A stretch of DNA of 64,000 nucleotides from Porphyra umbilicalis. Its lineage: Eukaryota > Rhodophyta > Bangiophyceae > Bangiales > Bangiaceae. Numbering within the stretch: the first letter of the stretch is position 1; every line of letters begins with the position of its first letter. A model generated the notes under the pieces. It saw only the letters and a program-made list of their open reading frames with translations. It was not told the origin of the DNA and made no database searches. Positions 11,134-22,401 of the stretch are shown one piece after another. The stretch is from NCBI GenBank assembly GCA_002049455.2, contig KV918784.1, positions 372,001 through 436,000 of the forward strand, in the 5' to 3' direction. The translations under genes and the position numbers were made by a program.

Positions 11134-11551
11134 TAAATGTTGAGAACCACCTGGCTGTACCACTCAGTGACAGAGTCGGTGGAGCCCGCCTTTTTTCCAT
11201 CCCTTGTCAGAGGCGGCCCACACGACCCTGTGGATGCGCGTGGATGATCGTCGGGAGACCCCATTGTTGGCCAAATGCGCCCACTGCCATCACCCCTCCC
11301 GCCATTCCTGCTTCTGATGCGTTTGCGTGCTCGGTGTCCCCGCCATTGACCGCCCCGCCCCAACTGGCGGGGCATCTTCTTGCCTTTCGCCGCCGACTGC
11401 CGCTCTCTCTGACACCTCACTTACGGAAGGCAGCGACCACCCCCCCTGGTGCCCACCCTTGGTGAATATCCCCTGGCACGCTTCCTTGTGCCCCTCACGC
11501 TGTTGTGGGTGTCTCACCCCTACTGTGCCTGCGGCCTGGCGTTCCGCGGCC

Positions 11552-14500
11552 ATGGAACGTTTTGAGGAGGCCCTAGGAGGCCTGGCAATCACAGACAAGC
11601 GGACGAAGGAGAAGATTGCTCCGTTCCTCAAGCGGTTTCTGGAGGCGTCCCAAGACCTTCAACGAGCTCTCACGCCACTCAATGCAAGCGTACATGCAGC
11701 TGCGAGCCGTGCCAACACTAAACCGGGCAGCGCCACGACTAGCCTGCACTGGGTGTCGGTGTTTGATCGTGTCGGGCTGTTTGACGTCGAAGACGTCAAT
11801 GTCGCCCGCCTTGTTGATGCTGCTTTACGGTACGTGTGGCGGAAGGAGATGGCGGACGCTCTCATTTCTGCAGTGGGTCGGGAGGGTGACCGCATTGTGG
11901 CCGAGTCGCGACGGGGGGGGGACGACAATATGGAGGTGGGTGCGAGACGGGCAGTCCGCGCGGGCACTGCTGGCTGCGAGGAACAGTCTGGGTCACAGGC
12001 AATGACACTGCCTGCTTTGCGCGCACGAGTTGCTTTCTCTGCTGAGCGCCCCGCCATCTGCACGCCAAGCCCAGCTGCATTGTCGTCGGCCAAGGCCATC
12101 ATTGCGGCGATTGCTCGGTCGCCGCACCCAGTCGCTCTCTGCCGTGATATTGGATTTCGGGCTTGCACTGCCTTTCAGAGCTTTCTCATTTCTCGCGCAG
12201 GCCTCACGGAGGCGACGTTGGCTGGGGGGGCGAGTGGACCGGACGGCGATGCACCCGACTGCGCAGCAGGCACCAGCAGCGCGCCTCGAACCACTGCCAC
12301 GGCTGACGCCGCGGTTGGTGCTGTCGCTGGCGCCATGGCGGGCCTCGGCGCAAGCGACGACTCGAGCGCGGATGCCGCCGCCGCAGTCGCCATTGCGGCT
12401 CGTGCCAAGGCCACCCATGCGGATTTGGAGAACTCGCTCGCCGCCGATCAAGGCGTCGGCGACAGCAGCGCCGCCCACAACGTGAGCGCGTCGCGCGGCG
12501 CAGCCGACGGGAGGAGGGCGGACCAGGCGTCGGCGGGCAACGGCGGCAGCGGCGCCGCCCCCGACTTGGGCGCCTCGGCCGGCGCGGCCAATGGGGGGGG
12601 GCGGACCCGGCGTCGGCGGGTAGCGGCGCCGCCCCCAACTTGGGCGCCTCGGCTGGCGCGGCCAACGGTGGGGGAGCCGACCCGGCGTCGGCGGGCAACG
12701 GCGCCGCGCCCACCTTGGGCGCCTTGGGCGGCGCCGCCAATGGGGGGGGGGCGGACCCGGTGTCGGCGGGCAGCGGCGCCGCCCGCAACTTGGGCGTGTC
12801 GGGCGGCGCGGCCAACGGGGGGGGGGCGCACGAAGCGTCAGCCGGCGACGGCGGCAGCGGCCACGCCCCCAACTTGGGCGCCACGGCGGCCGCGGCCAAC
12901 GGTGGGGTGGCCGACCCGATGTCGGTGGACAGCGGCGCCGCCCCCAACGTGGGCGCCCTGGGCGGCACCGCCAATGGGGGAGGGGCGTACCCATTGTCCG
13001 TGGGCGGCGGCACTGCGCCCAACTTGGGCGCCTCGGCGGGCGCGGCCAACGCGGGGGGGGCCGACCCGGTGTCGGCGGGCAGCGGCGCCGCCCCCAACTT
13101 GGGCGCCTCTGCGGGCGCGGCGAACGGTGGGGGGGCCGACCCGGCGTCGGCGGGCAGCGGCGCCGCCCCCAAATTGGGCGCCTCGGCGGGCGCGGTCAAC
13201 GGTGGGGGGGCCGACCCGGTGTCGGTGACCAGCGGCGCCGCACCCGTCTTGGGCGCCTCGGCGGGCGCGGCCAACGGTGGGGGGGCCGACCCGGCGTCGG
13301 CGGGCAACGGCGCCGCGCCCACCTTGGGCGCCTTGGGCGGCGCCGCCAATGGGGGGGGGGCGGACCCGGTGTCGGCGGGCAGCGGCGCCGCCCGCAACTT
13401 GGGCGTGTCGGGCGGCGCGGCCAACGGGGAGGGGGCGCACCAAGCGTCAGCCGGCGACGGCGGCAGCGGCCCCGCCCCCGACTTGGGCGCCACGGCGGGC
13501 GCGGCGAACGGTGGGGTGGCCGACCCGATGTCGGTGGACAGCAGCGCCGCCCCCAACGTGGGCGCCCTGGGCGGCGCCGCCAATGGAGAGGGGGCAGACC
13601 CATTGACCGCGGGGGGCGGCGCCGCGCTCAACGTGGGCGCCTCGGCGGGCGCGGCCAACGGAGGGGGAGCTGACCCGGTGTCGGCGGGCAGCGGCGCCGC
13701 CCCCAAGTCGGGCGCCTTGGGCGGCGCCGCTAATGGGGGGGGGGCGGTCCCGGTGTCGGCGGGCAGCTGCGCCGCGCCCACCTTGGGCGCCCTGGGCGCC
13801 GCGGCCAACGCGGGGGGAGCGGTCTCGGCGTCGGCGACCAACGCGGGCAGCGGCGCCGCCCGCGACAAGGGCGCGTCGAACGACGCGGCGGAGCGGGGAC
13901 GAGGAGGGGTGGCCGCAGCTGGGGCAGCGGCAGGCGCGGTGGCCGAGCGAACGGCTGACGCTTGCGGCAAGGGCTCGAACCTTGTGCTCGGGTATTTGGT
14001 CGCGTATTTGCGAACCAAGTGGCTCTCGACGTGGAAGAACCCGAGGCCGGGCAAGCGTCCTGCGCCTGTAGGGACAATGGCCAATCCCTTCGGCACCGTC
14101 ACGGTCGACAAGAGTCGCTCGCTCTGGTGCCCGCGGGTGCGGATGACGGGCATCAAGCCAGCGTTCAAAGTGCCCGCGTTGTCTCCCCGGCGCTTCAGAC
14201 TGACCAACGTCGACGACGTCGTGGTGGTCACTGCAATCACCGTCTTCACGAACAAGGCCATCGCCGAGGTCATCAGCGCGCTGCTCGTGTTGTGCACGTT
14301 GGAGCCAGAGCTGCCCCGCATCATTGATGAGACGCTGGCGGCGTCGTTTGAGGCGCGTCCGCCTCGCCACCAGTCGCTGGTCTTGTCGGGGCTGGATCTT
14401 CAGCAACCACCTGGCGAGGGCGGTGACGCTGCCGGTGGTGTGAGCGGGGGCGGCGGACCCGCAGTGGGATCTGTGGCTGCGGGAGTGGCACCAAGCGCCA

Positions 14501-15237
14501 ACGATGGAAATGGCGCTGGAGGCCGCATAAGTTTGGGTGGTTTAGCCAGCGCAGCAGAGGCGCCCGACAGCACCGGTGCTTGTCATGTGAGCGGTCCAGG
14601 CGGTGGTGCTCCCGAGCATGGAGCACCTGTCGTCGGCGGCGCGCAAGATGGCGGTGGGAGCACGGTAAGAGGTGGTGGAGCGCCAGGCGAGGGAGACGGC
14701 ATCCATGAGGGGGTAAACACATCCGTCGAGGCCACCTACATCATGCGCGCCATGCTCGCGGCGGCGTCCAAGCGCGCCAGCCGGCTTGTTGTGCGGCGCG
14801 CTGCTCGTGCCAAGGAGGCCAACGCGCGAGTCGTTGGGGCGCCCGCCGTGTTGGCCGGCCCGACGCCCCCCGCCAACGGCACGCCTAGCGCTGCAACGCG
14901 CGCGGAACCGTCGAGTCGCCGACCACCAACCGGAGCTACCGGCAGTCGAACGCCATCGCGTACTCGCAAGCGCCGTGCCCTTACCGGTAGTGGAAGTTCT
15001 CAAGCTGCTTCAAAGAGCGCCAGGACCGGGGCAGCTCGAGCATCCACTGCCTCGGTTGCTGCCACACGTGGGGAGCCTGCGGTGGGTGGGCAGTCTCCGC
15101 CGGCTCTACACCCGCCGGCAACCGCTGGACCATCGGCGAGTACGAGGCCGTCAACAAGTGCAAGGCCATCGGGGCGTGAGGGTGCGGCGGAGGGTGCGGG
15201 CGCTGACGAGAGCTCCAACATAGCGGGGAGCGACTGA
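11552..15237 (+). CDS. Large Gly/Ala repeat protein, function unknown
   Basis: The ATG at 11552 (GCCATGG context) starts MERFEEALGGLAITDKRTKE, followed by about 230 residues of ordinary, partly helical sequence. From about 12520 to 13860 the protein consists of about 16 copies of a 25-residue unit such as GAANGGGADPVSAGSGAAPN, encoded by 75-bp repeats. A 609-bp block of eight units is itself duplicated (12661 against 13270). The C-terminal 450 residues include a globular-looking segment (VLGYLVAYLRTKWLSTWKNP to TLEPELPRIIDETLAASFEA) and a Ser/Thr/Arg-rich tail. The frame changes once, at a run of nine G at 12593-12601, where the matching run in the next unit has ten. This fits a single homopolymer deletion or a read error. 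Uncorrected the ORF is split, and with one more G it would be about 1228 residues. It converges on the helicase at 15575 with a 337-bp gap. Confidence 0.6.
12520..13860 (+). repeat. 75-bp coding tandem repeats with 609-bp higher-order copy
   Basis: TTGGGCG-type phrases recur at 12640, 12715, 12790, 12874 and 12949, giving 75-bp steps with one 84-bp step. The segment from 12661 matches the segment from 13270 almost base for base, an offset of 609 bp. G-runs of 7 to 10 bases occur in nearly every unit. Confidence 0.85.
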
Positions 15238-15574
15238 GTTGAGTGGCCATGATAGGATGCTGGCCGGCGGTGAGGTGGCCAGCTGCAGGTGGAGGCCGGT
15301 TGCCTGGTGCGCGCTGCTCAACCGGTGCCATTGCACGTTGTGCTGCGTGCTTGTCTTGTTACTTTTGCCTCTTGTTCTCAAAGGACGTTCAAAGCGACTG
15401 GCTGCCTCCCGCGGGGCATGCAGAGACTCACTAACGTATCTCGTTGGTAGTGTTTACGAGCTCATGTTCTGACGCAAAGAATCGGCCATGGAAACAAGGC
15501 TCGAGCCGAGAGAAAAACGCAAAACACAACGAGTTGCTCAACCAGGCCCATCACCCCAGAACCCCGCACACCAA
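15238..15574. other. Gap between converging repeat-protein and helicase genes
   Basis: No gene is supported. The stretch carries the 3' ends of two converging genes. A short 10-bp palindrome (GGCTCGAGCC, 15498-15507) is the only structure noticed. Confidence 0.4.
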
Positions 15575-18247
15575 CTAAGACCATGAGATGTCCACACAAT
15601 CAAGAAACTCATCGTCTAGGTCGCGTTGGCTGTCATAAAACGACGCGACACGCTGGTCGGCCTGCACCCTGCCTCGAGAATATGACAGAATGTGCACTCC
15701 CTCCATGGACCGCACACGCGACAAGGCCACGTACACCATGCCGTCCACAAAACAGGGCGCCAAGTCCATCACCGCAGCGTCCATCGAGAGCCCCTGGCAC
15801 CGATGGACGGTCACGGCCCACGCCAGCACGAGGGGGATCTGGTACCGGCTCGCGTACGCGCCGTCCCGCGCTACCGATTGCAGCTTCATGTCGACGTGTT
15901 TGACGACAACCGTCACGGGTCCCCGCACGGTATCAAACCGCACGATGGGCACCTTGGTGGCCTTGTCGCTCGAGACGTGCGCCCCAACAACCTTTAACCT
16001 GACGACCGTGCCGACAGTGCCGTTGGGCACCTCTACGTCGCCGTCAACGACGGTGGCGCATGCGGCAACGCGAGCCCCGACGCAAAGCTCGAGCTTCTCG
16101 GGCGCCATGAGCGCCGCGTCAAGCTGGGTGGTGACTTGCTCCTTGGTCATGTTGACGCCAATGGGGTAGTCCGAAGCCATGAACACCTCACGCGCGCACC
16201 CGTTGACGAGCTCCATCGTAGTTACGCACACGTGATTGTGCGCGTTGACGCGGTGGCGGTGTGGGAAGATGTGGGTGACGTCGAGGTCGGTCAGGCCACC
16301 GGCCGCCAACCGCGAGTGGTACACTTTGGAGCGCGTCTCGAGGAAGTCGACGAGGTCGTTGGAGACGTCGCCTACCCGCAGTCTCGACAGCATGTCGACA
16401 AACTTCTTGTCCTCCTGGCGCCACACGTAGCGCAGCTGCAGCTGCTCTCCACTGAAGAGCCGCGCCCAATGCAATGACTTGAACGCGTACATGCCACTGG
16501 TGTCGAAGTTGTCCTCATCGCCCCGCACCGGCGGCAGCTGGAAAAAGTCGCCGAAGGCAACCATCCGCCATACCGCGTCCTTGTTAAAGGAGGTGTGCGC
16601 CATATCGACGGCGTAGGCGAGCAGGGTGAACATGCGGCTGGAGACCATCGACACCTCGTCGACCAGGAGCAACGACGTGTCCGCCAGGCGCCTCTTGGTT
16701 GACGCGTCCATGGCCCTGTAGATGCGAGCGGCGTCCTCTCCCTCCGTCAGAGACTCGTTGAAGCACCCGGCCGGCTGGCGCAGGTATGCATGGAGGGTGA
16801 CACCCCCGGCAACCGCTGCCGCTACACCAGTGGGGGCCACAACTTGAAGTCCGACGTGGCTACCTCCTTCGGCCAAGCTGTGCTCGTCCGCACATTGCCG
16901 CAACAGCCGCGTCTTGCCGACCCCGCCACCGCCCGTCACAAAAAGGCCCTTCTTGCGGCGAAGGATGCTCCTGGCCAGCCGCCTCATGTCAAACGGCAAC
17001 GCCTCAGCGAGCCGCAGCTTCTTGGCGGGACGGCCGTTGGAGGGAGAGACGGACGAGTGCACCGGGGTGCATGTCTGCGGCGGCGGGCGTGGTGCCATGG
17101 GGGACCCGTTGCCACTCCCAGCGACCAGAAGCGAGGCGCTGCCGCTCGATTGGCCGCCTCGTGGGGTAGCCCGTCGGCCCGAAGAAAACGACAGCGACCG
17201 AGTCGCCGCCGACGCCCCAGACCGCATCGGAGCAGGAGTGCCCATCGCGGTGGACGAGCGGGCCGCCGCAGTGGTGCCCAAGAGACGCCCAGCATTGCGA
17301 GTCGCTCCGTCACGCCCAGTACGGCGACTGGACTGGGCCGTACCGGAAAACTGGCAGCGCGCTGGCGTCCGACTGGCCACCGATGGGGTAGACGGCAGCG
17401 GGGAGGGGGGAGTGAGCAACGACGCTCCCGTCGCCGACGACGAGCACGAACTCCCACTGGCACGCCCCGCACTAGTCCCGCGCACTACCATTCCAGTAAC
17501 GGGATGGCGCTGGAACGCGACAGGCAACAGCATAGAGTCCTGGAGGCTGCCCATGGACAAGATGGTCCGCTTGACAGATGGGCGGGGGGGTAGCGCCTGC
17601 GCCGCCCGTCGGAAGGAGCTCTCCGTCGCGGCCGCCTTGTCCCCGACAAGCCCCTCGTCGTCGGACAGCTCGATGACGCCATCGGCGGCCGCTGTGCCCA
17701 GCTCAACGCCCCTGCCAAGCGTCTTCGCTGCCGGCGCTGCGGGGACGGGCGCCAGCAGCCATGCAGGAAGACTCGGGCTCAACAGCCACGACTCGGCTTC
17801 GTCGACAGACAGAAGCATCCGGACCACCGCGACTTCCCCGTTGAGGGCCTTGACCGTGTTGACCAGCTGGGGGACGCGCGACGAGTTGGTGTTGGCCACC
17901 AGTTGACCACCGGCTTGACTCAGGAGGGCAAAAACAGGGGCTGCGTCGGGCTCGACGTCTACATTGATCACGTCCGCGTCGCCCGTCGCGACGCACGTGC
18001 GCGCCGCCCACGTCGGGAGCGGCGGCTGCGCGGCGGTCAACCACGACGAAGCCGCGCCGTGATGCTCAAACGTGCAGATGATCGCAGCGTCGCGGCCCAG
18101 CTGCGTCCACTCAATCATCAGCCGCGCCAGGTCGATTGAGTCGCTGGCACGGGCAATGATGCCACCCGTGCCCGACCGGAGAGCAACAAAAGGCATCGGG
18201 CGCACCTCATCACCAGCCACACGCTCCACAGCCACACGATGCGCCAT
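15575..18247 (-). CDS. PIF1-family DNA helicase with viroplasmin-like N-terminal repeats
   Basis: A single uninterrupted ATG-started ORF of 890 residues. The helicase core starts near residue 420. Walker A is GGGGVGKT (about 435), Walker B is LLLVDEVSM (about 525), motif III is AFGDFFQLPPV (about 570), and the C-terminal motifs include AWAVTVHRCQGLSMDAAVMD and VYVALSRVRSMEGVHIL (about 810-850). The set and order are those of PIF1/RRM3 superfamily 1B 5'-3' helicases, which unwind forked DNA, G-quadruplexes and RNA-DNA hybrids. The N-terminus holds two similar modules, about 18-75 (PFVALRSGTGGIIARASDSI...) and 102-157 (APVFALLSQAGGQLVANTNS...). Both resemble the viroplasmin/RNase H1 hybrid-binding fold: strand, glycine turn, helix, then a Glu/Ala-x-x-Trp-Leu end. 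Residues 200-410 are low-complexity Ser/Arg-rich. There is no Rep nuclease domain, so it is not a Helitron RepHel. It could be a host helicase or the replication protein of a large element. Confidence 0.85.
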   Translation of the reverse strand: MAHRVAVERVAGDEVRPMPFVALRSGTGGIIARASDSIDLARLMIEWTQLGRDAAIICTFEHHGAASSWLTAAQPPLPTWAARTCVATGDADVINVDVEPDAAPVFALLSQAGGQLVANTNSSRVPQLVNTVKALNGEVAVVRMLLSVDEAESWLLSPSLPAWLLAPVPAAPAAKTLGRGVELGTAAADGVIELSDDEGLVGDKAAATESSFRRAAQALPPRPSVKRTILSMGSLQDSMLLPVAFQRHPVTGMVVRGTSAGRASGSSCSSSATGASLLTPPSPLPSTPSVASRTPARCQFSGTAQSSRRTGRDGATRNAGRLLGTTAAARSSTAMGTPAPMRSGASAATRSLSFSSGRRATPRGGQSSGSASLLVAGSGNGSPMAPRPPPQTCTPVHSSVSPSNGRPAKKLRLAEALPFDMRRLARSILRRKKGLFVTGGGGVGKTRLLRQCADEHSLAEGGSHVGLQVVAPTGVAAAVAGGVTLHAYLRQPAGCFNESLTEGEDAARIYRAMDASTKRRLADTSLLLVDEVSMVSSRMFTLLAYAVDMAHTSFNKDAVWRMVAFGDFFQLPPVRGDEDNFDTSGMYAFKSLHWARLFSGEQLQLRYVWRQEDKKFVDMLSRLRVGDVSNDLVDFLETRSKVYHSRLAAGGLTDLDVTHIFPHRHRVNAHNHVCVTTMELVNGCAREVFMASDYPIGVNMTKEQVTTQLDAALMAPEKLELCVGARVAACATVVDGDVEVPNGTVGTVVRLKVVGAHVSSDKATKVPIVRFDTVRGPVTVVVKHVDMKLQSVARDGAYASRYQIPLVLAWAVTVHRCQGLSMDAAVMDLAPCFVDGMVYVALSRVRSMEGVHILSYSRGRVQADQRVASFYDSQRDLDDEFLDCVDISWS

Positions 18248-20529
18248 GGTAGGCTACACAATACTCCACGCCCTCCCGTCCAGTGTGCAACGCCAGCCGA
18301 CGCGCCCTGCGCTCCCGCCCACCGCGCACACAATGACAGCGTCACGCACGGAAGCGCACACAACCCTGTGCACGCCGACGCGGAGTGGGCCGAGCAGCCG
18401 CGCGCACTGGCGCACACGGACCAAATCAACCGGACGGGCCATGGGGGCTGAGTTGTGTATACCACGTGCGCAAGCAAGAGGGGGCCGCCGGGGGGCGCGC
18501 CGACAGGTGCCGCTAAGGGATACCCGCCAGGGGGGGGTGGCCCAGGGGAGGTGCATCGGGCAGTGGCGCCGGGGGTAGCTCCTCCTCGGGGTGGCAATGC
18601 AAGAGAAAAGGCGGGCTGCCAGCCACAACCGAAACCCCCCCCTAGTGCCATGCAGGCGGGGGGGGGGGTCACCGCCTTGGCCAAACAGGTCCTTGAGAGG
18701 GGTCCAGCATCGAAAGCCTGCCGTGTGTGGTCGCCACAAAACCCCGATGCAAGCAAGGCGCCGAGCGGCGCAAGGTACGCATCGTGCAACATCATTTCTT
18801 GAAATCGGTGTATTTAAGCGTCCTCTCTCTTCAGAAGTATATTTTAATTCCGAGCTCGCAACGATGGGGATCTCCGGTGCCGTGCACCCCTCCGAGACCG
18901 GGCTCCTTGCACGTCCCCGAGTTCATCCCACTGCCGCCATCCCATGTACACCACTGTGAGAGCCACCTTGTTGGTCGCACACACTAGCCAATGTTGACAC
19001 GATCTTCTCCGTTCTGTCTTACTCTACGGATCTGAAGTTCCCGATTGCCTGCATAGTTCTTTTGTCACAGTCCTGCTCCCTCTCTGCAACCGACGCCCAT
19101 GTCGGCGCACGTCCCCCAGCCATACCTTCGGTCCTGCCCGCTAGTACGTGCCTGAGTTGCACTCGGCACGCTCAGTGTAACTTCTTGCAGCGTCATGATG
19201 ACGGTCACAGAGTCGGACACGATGCATAGTCCGCCATCAGTACTCAAAGTCAGTCGCGTGCGTACCTTGCCGCAAGTCGGAGCCCCAGGCCACACACATG
19301 CAGCATTTTTGGCAGTTTGTTTTGTTGGAGCGCTCCTGTATGGGCGTAAGATCTGCAGCAGAGCAGGTTTTGAGTGCCCGCTCCGCTCCGGACCACGATG
19401 CGCACAGTGTTTTCCCCTTTTTCGCACATTATTGTCCAGAGCAGCCTGTGCGCCGCACAGATGCCTCTCTCGCGGTGTAAACACACACCTTGTGCGCGGA
19501 ACGAGGCCTGTAGCTGTTGCGCACGTACTGGTGCAGGCGCGCCTCTTTCTCCGTCCGCTCCGCCACGCCGACAGCAACTGGTTTTCTGAGCCTATCGTGG
19601 GGCGCGTGCTTGCTGTGGAAGCGCGCGGGGCGGCAATATGAGATGAAATCGTTGGGGGGGATCTTGTCGCAGGTTTGGTGTCCTATTCAGCCTTGCAGCG
19701 CGACGAGGGGCCACCAACGCGGACGAAACAACACATACCGACATTGATATGCACAAGGGTCGCTGTAACTCTTCTGGCGCGCTTTTTTCTGTTTTTTTTT
19801 GCGCAGTAGTGGGCCTCTATGTGTATGCATGGCCATCAGCGCAAAAAACCGGATGAAGAATGGACACAGTGCACCGAGGCAGCCGTCTCTTGTCAGCAGA
19901 TGTCGACACTCTTGGGCCGAAAATGACATGAAGGAATGCTTTGCAGGTTAAACGAACAATACAGTCGCATCCAGCACCCTTCAAAGACCCAAGAGCGGGA
20001 CTCTTGTCCGGTTCGTGTTTTGGTCGAGTTCGGCTTAGAAATGCCGTGTTGCACCCCATTCAAGACACTGCTGGAGCCCGTGAAGGGCGAGTGACTATGG
20101 TAAGCAGACTTCGCTCAAATCCATCCAGCGTGGACCCAAATCATGTCCAAGCACACTCCAGGCGGCTTCTGTGTCAGGAAACCAGAACGCACTGGTTTCG
20201 GCCAGCACGAGCGTGTATCGTGAAGCGCAGGTGCCTGATGCAACAGAATCAGCAGTGTCAGCCGGACCTAATTTGGTAGGCAACGCCATACGGAGGCGGC
20301 GGTAGTTGCCTGTTCTTTGCACTACACAGACCGCGGAGACGTCGCCCACTTCTCATGTGTCCTCTGCTAGGGGGCCCTTCTGAGCCCACCACGACTGAAT
20401 CACGTTTGACAACAGCCCGCAGGCCTTACAACCTGTGCAGCATTTCTCTTTCACCAACAAGCGCGTTATAATGTATGACAGTACAATGCGTGACACTGTA
20501 CCAACGGGGTGGGGGGTTGGGGGCGCCTA
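18248..20529. other. Intergenic stretch, nothing recognised
   Basis: Upstream region of the helicase gene and beyond. 18450-18670 is G/C-rich low-complexity DNA. 18780-20400 is closer to balanced composition and has only short ORFs without motifs. No RNA gene or transposon end was identified. Confidence 0.4.
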
Positions 20530-21540
20530 CGCCGACGGCGCCCCGCCGCCAGTCGCCACAACCTCGCCCCCGCCATCTACCGACCACCCCACCACACCAC
20601 CCCCACAGACGAGCGTCCCGACGACCACCAACTGATCGGCGCCCACCACGACGGACATGTGCGTCCCCACACTGTCGGGGCGCGGGGCGAAGGGCCCCGT
20701 CGTCGGCGGCGTGCCGCCGCCCATCGCCGCGACCTTGCCGCCGCCATTGTCCACCCATCCCGCCGCGCCCACCGCTGCCACCGGCGCCCTCCCGACGACG
20801 GCCTGGTCGGCGCCCTCCCCGCTCGACGTGTGCATCTCCACACCGTCGGAGCGGGCGGGGGAGGGGACACCACCGTCGGCGGCGTGCCGCCGCCCATCGC
20901 CGCCACCTTGCTGCCGCCACTTTCCACCCATCCCGCCGCGCCCACCGCTGCCACCGGCGCCCTCCCGACGACGGCCTGGTCCGCGCCCTCCCCGCCCGAC
21001 GTGTGCATCTCCACACCGTCGGAGCGGGCGGGGGAGGGGACACCACCGTCGGCGGCGTGCCGCCGCCCATCGCCGCCACCTTGCCGCCGCCACTTTCCAC
21101 CCATCCCGCCGCGCCCACCGCTGCCACCGGCGCCGTCCCGACGACGGCCTGGTCCGCGCCCTCCCCGCCCGACGTGTGCATCTCCACACCGTCGGAGCGG
21201 GCGGGGGAGGGGACACCACCGTCGACGGCGCCTCACCGCCGGTGGCAGCCATGCCGCTCACCCATCGCCCACCCATCCCGTCGACACCACCGCGTCCACG
21301 GGCGCACTGCCGGCGACGGCCGGGTCGGCGCCCTCCCCGCCCGACGTGTACATCGCCGCGCCGTCGGGGCACGCACGAGTGCTTCACCTACCGTCGGCGA
21401 CGCGCCGCCGCCGGTCGCTGGCACCTTTCCCCCGCACATATCCGTCCACCCCGCCGCGCCCACCGCAACCACTGGCGCCCTGCCAGCGACAGCCTGGTCG
21501 GCCCCAGGCCCGCCCGAAGTATGCGTCGCCGCTACGTGCG
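20530..21540. repeat. Satellite-like array, 172-174-bp unit, six copies
   Basis: Unit starts (GTCGGCGGCG or a close variant) fall at about 20530, 20702, 20875, 21048, 21221 and 21393, so the spacing is 172-173 bp. The outer copies are more diverged. Because the unit is close to 58 codons, long frames are open on both strands through the array. Plus-strand units read like APTAATGALPTTAWSAPSPP and minus-strand units are Gly/Ala-rich. Open reading in several frames at once argues for satellite DNA over a gene. Confidence 0.85.
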
Positions 21541-22401
21541 GGTAGGTGGGGGGGGCAGTCCCGTCAAGGAGAAAGTGCACGAGTGAGAAGAGGCAGAGCA
21601 GCAATGGTGGGGGGCGCACGGACTGCAGACACAGGTGAGTGGACGGGTCGACGAGTCGGCGGCTCGGCGACGCCGCGATCTGGTCCCCTGCAGGGACGAC
21701 TGTAGGTGGGTCACATGTCGCGTGTGCTCGTGGGTGGCAGATCGGATCGAGCAGCCGGGGCGTGACCGCATCAAGTGCTTCATCAAGAAAGAATGCAGCG
21801 AGAGAAGTTTTCCAACTTAATGGCCACCAGCCATCGGGGAGCTCTCTGGCACGCCTACGTGGCCTCCACGGAAAGATAGCTGACAGACTGTTGACAGTGG
21901 CATTCATACAAGAGGCCTCAGCAAGGGTCAGCAGCCAGGCGGCTTCGCCGTTTACAGAAGTTACTTGGTAGCAATTATGAACGAAGCATTTTTGCTTTTG
22001 TCCTTGCTTCTCAACAGTGGCCCTCAGACGGCAGTGCGCGCGCGCCGACGACGTCGTGATACGGTAACCACCCATTGGTGGGTCGCTGAGCGGGGCACGT
22101 GTCGGCGGTTTGATCCAGTGGGGTCCGTCTTCTTCGTCGCACGGACTCGAGTTGCGTCGGCGTGCACACGGCGCGATTTCCACTGACCCAGTGCGGCGAC
22201 CACCACCACCATGGAGGGCGACTGCTTGAAGGATCACTCGTCATTGAGATCGCGCAGGACGCAGATGGGTACTCTGGGCTTATTGAACCTGATTGCATCG
22301 ACGACCCAACCGGCGTGGTCGCTCGCCGCGCGGGCGCTTCCCGCGCTAGGCGTCGAGAGGTCTACCTTGTCCCCCCCCCCTCCCCTTCCTCCCCCACCGC
22401 C
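21541..22401. other. Region upstream of the KDZ transposase gene
   Basis: No separate gene is supported. The KDZ reading frame is open from about 22162, but its first ATG in frame is at 22402. An ATG in good context at 22211 lies in another frame, so an additional 5' exon with an undetected intron is possible. Confidence 0.35.

Noticed and set aside
15575-18247. Helitron RepHel or virus/Polinton-type replication gene
   Set aside because: There is no HUH Rep domain in the protein. No polymerase B, capsid or packaging gene was seen nearby, so only a PIF1 helicase is claimed.
20426-21705. Long Pro/Thr/Ala-rich ORFs on both strands
   Set aside because: They exist only because the 173-bp array lacks stops in several frames. 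There is no protein-like sequence at either end.
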